A stretch of DNA of 64,000 nt from Phalacrocorax aristotelis (Eukaryota > Chordata > Aves > Suliformes > Phalacrocoracidae). The translations under genes were made by a program, and so were the position numbers. Below the pieces are notes generated by a model. That model ran no database searches. It worked only from the letters and a program-made list of their open reading frames with translations, and had not been told where the DNA came from. Shown piece after piece: positions 49,701-61,700 of this stretch. The stretch is taken from contig NC_134284.1 of NCBI RefSeq assembly GCF_949628215.1, positions 7,801,850-7,865,849 of the forward strand. Reading direction: 5' to 3'. Within the stretch, counting starts at the first letter, position 1. Every line of letters begins with the position of its first letter.

Positions 49701-52700
49701 CAGGGCAGCACTAGCCAAGTAGAAACAAACTGTGACATCTATCATATATGTTTAGCATACACCTCTTACACCTCCACATCAAAACATATTTAGCAAAAAA
49801 ACCCAGAAAACACAACAAAAAAACAACCCCAACCTAAACCCAAAACCAGAATCCAAATAACTGAAGTCAACCTAACCTATTAGATTCTGTTGGATGCATT
49901 TATGTCTTATTTCAGCTTAAACAATGACGGGTGCCAGAGCAGTGGCACAGGCTGCCCAGGGAGGCTGTGGAGTCTCCTTCCCTGGAGACACTCAAACCCC
50001 GCCTGGATGCGTTCCTGTGCCCCCTGCTCTGGGTGTGCCTGCTCAAGCAGGGGGGTTGGACAAGATGATCTCCAGAGGTCCCTTCCAACCCCTACCAGTC
50101 TGTGATTCTGTGATTTAGAATCTCTTTAGAAGTTTTTAGAACACTCTTTAAAAAACAATTTCTTATCTTGATATGCCAATGTTTTAAAGCTTGTTCCTTT
50201 CATTTCTGTGCTTAATTGTTTTTTATTTCATTTAAGAGTCTCTCTACAAACGAGGGGAGGTATTTCTCCAATTTGTGATATTCTTTCTCACTGTCAATGC
50301 CAGTTTTTGCACAAGCTACCTAGAATATAGGTTTTACACAGTTTTGTAATCTGTGTTGAAGTCTTATATAAGCTACTTAATACTGTAAGTACAATCACTA
50401 CGTAAACTGGACTACTTGGAGGCAAGAAACAAATTCTCCCCTTGCATTATCATTTAGATCTCACTTCAAAGAAAGGAATGAACAGAAACTGGAGGTTTTC
50501 CTCATGAAACACTCCGTAGGTTCACAAAAAGAAGGGTCCTCTAGAGTTTCATCATATACATACAATTCTTAAAGAGCTACCTCTTCGCAGCACTGTTTTT
50601 GTAGCACAGGAGAGAGTGTTTAATTGCAACCAAACTAATAATCTGCTTAATTCTATTATTTACTTACCTTAATATTCTCCATGTTTAGGCTGTGTAATGA
50701 AAACTGTCTTTTAATATGCAATTTAGACAACTGAATCTTGAGAAACCTTAGCTTAGAGAAAAAAACCTATTGCTTTCACTATCTCTAACCGCTTTCAAAT
50801 CCTGCTAATCACAATCTTTTCCATTGTGTCTGTTCCAAGCATCTTTAAGCCTCTAACCAACTTTCAGATTGCATGCTGCAGGAAAGGAGCAAAACTTTTT
50901 AATTTAATTCACCATATAATAAAACTTGGATAAATGTACCTCATCCAAGATGGCTATTTAATACAGAAGAGCTTTACTTACCAGATTCTGTTTGTGATGA
51001 AAGCATCACCACTGACTGCGATGTTTCTAAATCATAGATGACTGTGCTGCCAGTGTTAAAAGATGCCACCATATGAGCAGGGTCACAACCTATAAAGTCA
51101 ACCGATGTAGGTGTTCCATGCTCTAGAAAGAGAAAAAATATTGCCTTTAGAAAGAATGAAACACTTAAAATTGACAGTTTAAACATTTAGTTTGTTTTAT
51201 ACTCATACTTCAAAGAAATTTGATTCCCTTGTTTAGAGTAATGCTACAACACCAGGATTACTTTAATAAAGACCTTTTCCTTTTAGTCCTGTAACCTAGT
51301 TTTGATAAATGGTGATAATGGACACATCATCAGCTGCCTCGTAACAGATTTTCAAAATCACTGCAAAAACTTACCCTTCTCTCCATTGTAAGTGCAAATA
51401 CAGGGCATTTTTTCTGGTGGGTTCCATAATCTAATAGTGCCATCTGCTGAACAAGATAGTAAGTGATTCTTTACACCGCTGTAAGCAAGACCCCAGACTG
51501 CATCTGTGTGAGCAATTAATGTGCCAGCTAGAACGTTTGGCTCTGGAAAAAAAACAGAAGTTCAGAAATAAAATCTTTTTAGTGAAGAAACATTGAATAT
51601 GTATTTCTTGTACCTCAATATAAATTAAAGTCCACATAAAACGGTTATATATCCCCCAGCACTTACTGTTTAAGCAACAGCTAGAATATTAGACAGGAGG
51701 TCATTTTGCACAACCACTGCCAGCTTTCTCACCCCACTGCCACGCTGAAAAAACCCGCCAACAAAGAAGCCCACCAAAAAAGAAAAAAACTAAACCCCAC
51801 CAAACCAAGCAAAAAAACCAAACCCCACAAACATCTATGTCCCCTTTTTCAGAATGATACACACTTGTTACCACCTCCTCTCTGAGGCACTTGCTTCTTC
51901 CCTCCAAATTCACCATCTTAAAGATACTTGTACAGAGGAAGGGCTGTGACAAGGGCAACAACACCTTCAGCTTTCCACTTAAACACTGATGCCTAATGCT
52001 GTTTTTACTAAGCGTACTCTGCTGACACAGAGGCATGCTCTAAAACTCTCAGGCACCCCAATAACAAAACAAGATTGTTTCTGTTGTGGAACAGGTAAAC
52101 ACATTCTTATTTTCTTCTGCCTGATACTTTACAGTTGTCTTTTATAGAGGGGTTTTTGATCTATTCTCTACCAGGCTTTGAGTACAGAAGCAAGAGAAAG
52201 AGATAAATGGAGAGGAATAAAGCCAAATAGATCACTAAAATTTAGTTTTGCAGGAAGTTAAAAACAAATTGGTCTTGCAACTCAAAACCCTGCTAACAAG
52301 CTTTAGGGAGAAAAATCATCCTCTTAGAGCTCTTTTTTAAAAATAACTTTATTAGCTGTGTAGAGACAGTTCTGTCATTATGCAGCCTGAGTGTTGTATT
52401 AGCTCACTCACTACACTGACGCAAGGGAGAGAGGAAGAAATCTTGATTCTGTCCCATTCCAACTTCAGTCAACCATGGCACTGCACCCTCAGAATTACAC
52501 TAAACACAAAAAGCTGATCGCCATCAATGGCAGGGTAGTGATGCACAGTTTGCCATGCAGTTATCAGCTCTTTAATTTTAGAGACATCACTTATGGGAAC
52601 CAAGATGCAAATCAGAAACTTGGGACATAGAATTTGAGTACTCTTATCTTCCGTTTTCTAATAATTTCCCCTCAGGAGAAATAAATAATAATTCAAAAAC

Positions 52701-55700
52701 TTGTGATTTTGGTTCAAAGTAGTAAGCATGCTTCTTAAAAAGTAAGAGTTTTAATTAATTTTTTCTTTACTGTTTAAACCTCAGAAATTGCCAGTCTTCC
52801 TGTTACAGGTCTATACAAAGTATGTCACCAAGGCAAGTGGGAATAAATAATTAATGTTTACCACACACAAAAAGTAGAGAAAACACAAGATAGTTGATAA
52901 ATGGCGGTTACATTTCACAAAAGCTCTAAAAAACAGGTTAGCATCAAGCAGAAAATTTGTGTTGAAGAAAATGGACATGAGTTGTGTAACTTTTAAAAGG
53001 TACTTACCATAGGTATCATACGGATCCACGTTAGGGCTAGGCATGTTCCACCACTGGATGGTTGCATCAATACCACCACTGAAACACTGCTCTCCATTGG
53101 AACTAATTGCCAATGACAATACAGGTCCACTATTGGGAGACAAAGGAAAAGTTTATTGATCCTGCCTACAGGATAGAAGTGAAAATTGGCTATCTACTTT
53201 CAAAAAGAAGTTGGATTGGACTAAGTACTTAAAAGGTTTTAACCGAATTGTTTCTTTGGAGTTTTATTTTTTTTTTTTAAGTGTCAATAAGCGATACCAA
53301 CCTGTATTAAAATATTCATACTAAATTAAGTAAAACTATCAAAATTCAAGCAATTCAAAGAACATAATCTTATTTCAGTAACTAAATCTACAAACAGTGA
53401 GTTTTTACAGTGCATCTATGCCAACCTAATCGCTAGCTGCACTGAAAGAGGTGGTTGTAGCCCCGCCTCTGCTCCCCTGCAACTATTTTCTCATCCTATT
53501 TTAGGAACTGACAGTAACCTATGCTCCAGTAAACTTGTTCAGAAAAATGATCCCAGAAAGAGTACTTTTTGGCTAACGTTAGACTTTTACTGGTTTAACT
53601 TCAACCTGTTTGCTGTGATATCAGACAAGCACAAGCTGTAGCCTAAAGGAAGCAGCAGGCCTACTTCTTTGGACACACTACTAAGTCAGGTTTAACTGCA
53701 TTGTAAAACCATACCCCCAAAATTAGATGCCTGGCTGATTTGACAGGCCATGCACAGGATATAAGGAGTTCACTGGTTGTTTAAGTGCAGATTAGCAAAC
53801 TAGAATTACATATTTGAAGATGGTGACAGGGAAGACTATTGGTCGAATCCATCTACATGTTTGGCAAAGCAAAGAACAAAGCTGGGCTGAAAGGGAATGT
53901 TTCTCAAAGCCTGCCCAAGTGGAAAAATAATAAAATTATTTTGTTACCAGTCTCATTGGGAGTCACAGGTTGGGTATCAGTTCTGTACTAAAGGTTCCCC
54001 AAACCTTACCTTTTGGTGCTCAGTGTCAAAAGCCAAAATAATAGCCCAAATTTAGACAAAGGGATCTGAAGGAGAATTCAGTTGGTCGGTGACCCTCTAC
54101 CACTCAAAAGAACACTTGTATTTAAACATGAGGGCAAATTAGACATCCAGCCTTAAGGAAAAGTGTTTAATGCTTTAGCTAATAAGTGCAAAAATAAGAC
54201 ATTAAGCTTTATCAAGTTTTTTTGTTTTGGGTTTTTTGTTTGTTTGTTTTTGTCCCCCCTCCCCCCATCAAGGCCAGCACAGGAAGTGTTATCCACTTCC
54301 ACACTTATCAAAAAGCTCTCATGAAGCTCACCTGCTACCTGGGTTTGAGACTTGATCTTTAGTTATATAAGCAAAGCACACTCAAACTACTGTGACTGGC
54401 TATGGACTGTGCATTTTTTCCTCTTGCCTTCTTATTGGAAGGACACAGAATTCAAAATTAGCACCTGAAATTCAGGCAGTAATAAAGCAGTTAAGGTGAA
54501 CTGAAAAATTACTAGTATTTTTACAAATCCCAGTTCAACTTTCAAGTCTTACTAACATTGTTTAATTCAGGTTAGCTCACTGTCACCATCTGCCACAAGA
54601 AAGATCTTTCCTTTTTTCAGACTAGTTTGCGCAATCTGCTTTCCCAAGATCTTGGGCTGGACCGCAATCATAAATGAGAATATGTATTACGGTGTGCACA
54701 CAAAGCAGGCAAACTTGAGATGGGAAAGGAGGAAGCCTAGGTTGACATTGCAAAAGAAATTACTGCAGCTATCAGAACTTTACTCAGGTATTAATCAAAT
54801 TCTTGATTACAATCATCTCACTGAATTTCAAGTTACCCCAGACCTGAGAGGCATATGTACGGCATGGATATTAAGTCATATCTACTATTCTGGACTATCC
54901 TGGCCATGAAATTTCATCTCTTATTCTTGTTCAAGCCCCTAAAAAATTCAGAACTCTCCTAGTCATGCACTTAATCTCCTGATTTTCACTCATTGAATCC
55001 ACATTTGATGAGGGTTGTTTTTTTTTTGTCCCAATGATTGCATCTGTACGTTGAATTTTCATACCTAGTATCTTCAGATACAGGAAAGACTAGTAAATTG
55101 TACCTATTTATCTTCTTCACATATCATATAAAATCCACAGTCCAAGACATGGTCATCACTCAGGTGATTTCATTGTTGTCTTCTATAATCTCTCCTTTCC
55201 ATTGCAACTAACCACATTTGCCACCTCCTGTTCTTGTTTTATCATGGACTGTGCAATTCATGACAGGGACTCAGTATTTGCCTGTTTTTACATAGTATAA
55301 GGGACCTTTCTATACAATGTAAAAACAGAATACATTTGTGGCTTTTAGACTGAAGTGTCTTATGAATCCATGAGATAGTGACAATACATTTATCAAGCAT
55401 TAATTATGTCAAACACTTACATGTGGGCCCTAAATGTATAGATGGGTTCTACATCTAAAGAGGCACTCCTGAAAGAGAAAGGAAGAGTTACTACACTACA
55501 TGAAATCTCTACTGAAGAACTCTGAAAACATTTAAGAACTTCATAAATTTCAAAGGCATTTAAAACACAGCTGATGTGTTATAAAAAACCATATACTTGC
55601 TTTTTGGCAGGAACCGTTTTCTGCAGATTCCAAAGTTTTAGAGTATGGTCCTCAGAGGCTGTAACCAGCACAGGCTCTACAGGATGAAAAGCTAATGCCC

Positions 55701-58700
55701 GCACTCCATCAAAATGACTGCGTAGCGTATATTTAGGGTTCCATGTCTTTCGGAAGGCATCTTTATTAGCTGGCAGCTTAAAAAAAAAAAAAAGAGTAAT
55801 TTTATCTTGGGTTTAAAAACATGTATTATATCTCCCCATATCTTATGAAAACAAGCTATTTTAAATTCAGCTAATACATGCTGAATCTTAAGTTTGCATT
55901 AATCTATTGATCTGTCTATATGCATCTAGAACTCCCTCTCTGGCATGCAAGGTAGCCTGCAAATTTTTCTATTGTAATAGTTTCTTTTGTCCTAGAGCTG
56001 AATGGAGTACAATGCTGGACACACAGACAAGGAGCCCTAATTTTCAAAAACTGTTTTTAATCCTTTTGTGCAATGATACTTTAATTCCTCTTCCCTGAAG
56101 AAAGATAAAGGTTTCATTGCTTATTATGGAAGAGATTACAACTAGCAAAAGTTCATTCATCACAAACACAATCAAAATGAGCTTCAGGTCCCCATCTTCC
56201 TCAGATGAGAAGGACAGGAAACATAAGATTCTTGAATACTTCTACACATGAAGGTATGTACACAGAAACAGGTAATCCAAATTTCAATACATATTTGTCA
56301 TAATTTTAAACATTACATATAAATATTTTTGAAGTTTAAAGAGTTTTAAATATATTCATGAGACAACTTAGTTACTACATGAAGCAATACATACCAACTA
56401 TGTTTATATATTGTGAACATCCAATCCATACTCTTAACCTATAGACTGTTAGGCTAAAATACAAAAACTGCAGCTGCTTAATATTAATTATAGGTAACTC
56501 AGAGACATTACCAGAAAACCTCAAACTCTTCTAGTGATTGCAGGAGACTAATTTAGAGCTTTGAATACCATTTATATTATGCAGAGGGTAGACCCTTAAA
56601 AGACTACATCCCACTTGTCTCCAGCATAAGGAGAAATACATGTGCAGGTACTTCTCTCTCCCTCTCAAGTAATTATAAAGAGAGTTTAGAAAACTGACTT
56701 TAGTTATATAAGCAAAAATAGCAAACTAAGAATGAATGGAAACTAAACTAATCCTATCTTCTACCTTATACACTATTCACCATGTAATTGTTAAAGCATG
56801 TTTCCCAACTGTAGGCCAGAATCTCTCAGTATCCCAAGACACTTTCAGCAACACTATTAAGAGATTGAAATCTCCCATTACTAATAAAACCCTAGTACCT
56901 TGTATCTGTCAGGACTGAAAATAAAAGTCAGATCATAACATACACTGTAATAAATATTCTTGGACCAAATCAATGAACTGAATTACCACTACTCACAAGC
57001 TAAATTTGATTCTATCTAATCAAAATAAATAGAAAGGCTCAGACAATAAAATTTACTGTTCTGAGTTACAGATGTGAGGGCATTTGCTTTTCCCTTATAT
57101 TAATGTAAATTTCTGGCCTAACTGAAAACTATGCCAAATTCAGATCAAGCAACAGAAACTTGTTGTACCAGACATGTAACCTGGAGTTTTATCTTTTTTA
57201 ATACCATCCAACAAACATTTCATAACAACGCATTTTGTTTCCGATCTTCCTACTTCAGAGCATACTGAATACTGCAGTTTCTTCATTGAGATTTAACTTA
57301 TTTAGCACCATACTGCAAATTCCATACAAGCTTCACAAAAAGAATAATCTTTTGTTTAAGGGAACAGAGAGGAATTCTGGACTTCTGCATTAAACTTGAT
57401 AGATTTCAGCCTGAACTGTTTATTTATTCACCCCCCTGAATCTGAAGTGGATAAGAGAAGGAAAACAAGAAAAAAAGAATTTAAAAAAAAAAGGTATTTT
57501 TCTAGCAGAGTCCCTCAGTATTTTTAATCCTCATTGTGTAATGTATTAATCCACCTGGCTAACTCATGTTGCCTCATGCACTTGTGGTGATCTGGGACTC
57601 AGAGAAATTAAAGCCAAACATTTGAAATAGCAATGGTTAATTTTAGCACATGTTGTTACATCCCTTGATTCTTTGGGTGCATCATGCATCCACACCACAC
57701 TGATTTCTATTACAGTTGTGATGAAGAGTCATTCAAGAAACCAGGACTGAATACATGATTTCAAAAAAGGAAAAGAGTTGATTAAATCTTTTCTGTTAAA
57801 ATGGCTGTTGCAATAGTAATTTCATTCTCAGCAGTTCAGAGGCATCTGCTAAAATGCAAAGTACAGAATTTACAAAAGTTACAAAAAACAAGATACATTT
57901 CCTATCTTAAGTAGAGCTTTAAAGCCTTATTTTTTAAGCCAAACTTGAATATCTTGGTTATTTTAGAAGACAACACGTACACCTTCCTAGAAATCTATTT
58001 GTATATATGCAGATTAAAAAAATTATTTTCCTCCATCCATATTTCCAATGAATCTTGATGTTCTTACTGCAAGAGTAAGAGAGCAACTGACATATTTAAA
58101 AAGAGATCCTTACAACCTCTAAGAAAAAAAGCTAACAGTAGTATATTTAAAAAACAAAACTAAAAAACACAGTCAAGGACTTGGAAAAGGGATTTTTGCT
58201 GATTACAAAGTATAAATGGGAGATACAAAATGGGCCAGAGATATAATGGAATAAATAAAATGTGACACTGTATATCAATGTTCTAAAGTGTGACATCTCA
58301 AAAGCCTCAAAAGAGAAGTCATGGACACACTGCCCCACTGAGTCTTAATGTTCTATTGCAAATGCCAAAAATATAAAGAGAGTTGCGAGAAGACACATGA
58401 AGGTGTGGAACCATACAGCTTCACTAGCTCTTTCTCCCTTTTCCCCTAAACCTTGGTGGACTTCAACTAAACAGGACCAAGAGGGATCAGCCCAATCCTT
58501 GATCCCAGTCCCCTGTCAGCAAACAGCCACAGAGTAGATGCACAGAATAATTGGTTCTACCAAAATCAAGAGTTGCTGTTCCCTCCACCCAAAATTACCC
58601 ACCAACATCCAAACAAAAACTCTGTCTAGGTCAAAAGACACGGAACAGTTTACATATTCTGAAAGACATTTACAAAATCTCCTTAAACTTAAAACAAAAA

Positions 58701-61700
58701 AAACCCAACACACAAGGTGTACACCACAAGAAATTGCTGAACAGATTAGAGAAGCAAACAGAATTGGAAATACTTGCTTTGAAATACTTGCTCAATACAA
58801 CCTAATAAAAATCCCTTTTTACCATTGTTTCATTTGTCTGTATTAGAACATGGGCAAGCAACCTATTTATTGTGTCTTGTAAACCACCAGCAAACTAGAC
58901 TAAAAGAAACCACACCTCAGCTAAATGAACAAAAACCACACACCACCAGCTCTCCCCTCCAACGCAGGGAAGGAGGGAGAGGAGGGAGAGAAAGGAGGAC
59001 TTTCCATGTCACAGCTGGTCCTACAGCAGAAAACCACCACCATCATGTGCAGCTATGGAATCCAAAAATATACCAATGGGAGCATTTGATGTGGTAACAA
59101 TAATACTCCCTCAGGGTACAAACAACTGCACGCACTGAGGCAAATATAAAGAATAGGTATCAAAAGAGACATGACTTGAGATGACTGTACTGTATTACAG
59201 TATCTACTGCTTAGACAACTAGTCACGTGGCCAACTTGTGCACTAAATCATTCACATACAGAAAAATTTTCAGCTATAGTTAAAATTCTTAAGATTTAAA
59301 ACTTAATCCCCATCCTGTCCACATATCCTTTCCTTTTCAAAATACAATACTCATCAAGGAGTGATACATGAAAGCCAGTGGAATCCTGTTGTGGCTTTAT
59401 TTATTCATGCACTATAATGGCTCACACAAGCTGGTTAAAGAGCATAGACCTACTGGGAGCAAAATGCAAGTAGTGGGAATATTAAGTTTCTGGGCTTTTT
59501 TTTGTTGTTGTTTTAAACATTAACTTAGCAGTATCTGCTTATCTAGAGATTTACTGGAAAAGGAGGTGGCTTCAGCTAAGCTCACAGGGGCATGAGATCA
59601 AGATGTCCTACAAGTACTGTATTACAGGTACAAGGTAGGACATGGTCTTATCACACTGTAGATTCACAGCTCTACGGGAACAACTTCAGGAATTAAGGAC
59701 TATCAAGGAACTTTTAACCCAAAGGAACATTATGAAGGAGAACTAATAGCATCTGAATTTCAGTCTCTTCAGATCCACAACAGGAGATTCCCTTTTTAAA
59801 TAAAAATATATTAAAAAAATTACTTTCCATCTGTCTTATTTGATACTTCAAGTTTCTCTTCTGACACATGAAGCAGTCAGAAGCCACCATGCATTTTTTA
59901 GATATGCTTTAAAAGACAGCAGATATGTTAAGAGCACTGGGAAGGAGGACTGGATGGGAAGCAGGGAAGCCAAGCAAAAATTATGATAAATCACTTCTCA
60001 TTCCTGTTTGGTGAATAATCCAGTAAAAGCAAAAACTTACTTTTATCCCCACACACCTCCCAAACCAAGCTGTAATTAAAAAGCCTCTAACAAAGAGTCT
60101 CAATGAGAAAATTTTGAAAAACCAGCTACACTGAAACAATAAGATCATCTTCATCTACAGGACCACTGATGCATTCAAACCTTTGAGAAATTTGTGAGGT
60201 ACTGCTTTCTGCTTCAAATTACTTATTAGCTCAGGCAGTATTTCATACCTATACATTTGTCATGTCCATTCTCTAAGTTTCCCAAAAGCAAAGGCAACTC
60301 CAAGTTCTATTCTGCATCACTCCTTGCATGATAAAAACTGTATTGTCAGGTTTGTCACAAGTACCACAGATTCTCCTGAAACAGTTTCATCAGTTGGTAT
60401 CAATTATATTATTCATAGTAATGCTTCCTGAGTTTGTCTTGGCTCACCTGTATATAATTCTCCTTCTTGGAATAAGTAAAATAGCCTCACACTGTTTTAT
60501 GAAGAAGCTGTACTTCACAAAAGAGAGTAATATATTGCAAAGTTGCAATGTTGTATTTAAGCATGACATTTTCCTCAAAACCAATCTTGCTTCTGAAAGT
60601 CTCCCACAGGCCATCCTCTACAGATCAACTTTCCCTACACTTCTAGAGTTCTTGAAAGAGACATCACAAATTCCTTCTTTTACATCAAAGGCATTCTTGC
60701 AATCTCTTTAGCACAGGAAGAATTATGGCATATAACTGCCATTATGGCACTGGAAAATATTAATGACTGCATTATTTTGATCTAAGATACTTCTAGCTCA
60801 GCATCTGCCTCTGACAATCAAAACAATCAAAAATGCCTATGAAAAAGTACAGGCGTAGTGACAGTTCTTCTCACTGTTCTTCCAGACTGCTGCAATTTCA
60901 GTCCAGGAAATTCTTGTTCCTTTTATGTATATAGTAATTCTCAATGGAGAGCTAATTGAAGAACAACAGGTAGCAATGATCTATAAGAGAGATACAGAGT
61001 ATTCTGCTACTACTTGAGTTGTACAGATACTGGAATTGTGATTTAATGCTATTGTGATTGATAATCATTCTCATGACATTAAAAACAGCCAATCAAGAAT
61101 GGAGCCATGCAAAATACAATATTACAGACCAACCCTAAGGGTCACCATACTAATTAGTCTGTGCATTAATCGTCCAGCATACAGGCTGACTTGGCGTGTT
61201 GTTGGGCAGAAGAGGAACGAAGGGTGGTTACAAAATATTTTAGGTTTATAAAGAAAAGAGAATCAGAAATTCCATAGTTAAAAACATGGGCCTTAAGAGC
61301 TAAATGTTGTCACATAACCTTTGTAAATTTAATGAAGGGCAAGTGTGACCCACCAGACCTTGACACTCCAAAGTTCTGAACTCAGGAACATGACAGACAG
61401 AATGCAATGCAACTGCAAAAACAATTTGTGATCTGATCTAATCTCAACTCTAGCAGCCTCACTACTGAAAAGTACACCATTTAGTTTTTTGATGCCTCAA
61501 AGTTACTGTCAGTAAAATGGGAATAACACTCAAAGAAAATAATCAACTGGCAAGTTCAGAAGTTTGATTTGAGATTCTAAACTGCTTTAAAATAAATATT
61601 TTTCCTCATGCAAATTAGCATTAAACCAAACTTTTCTTAATTCTTCAATGAAGATACAGACAGGAACATTTAGAAGTTATTCAACCAAGTAAATACAGCA

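Noticed and set aside
60328-60711. 127-codon frame on the + strand in STRN3 intron
   Set aside because: Hydrophobic, Leu/Ile-rich composition from T-rich DNA; no family recognised and antisense to the host gene.
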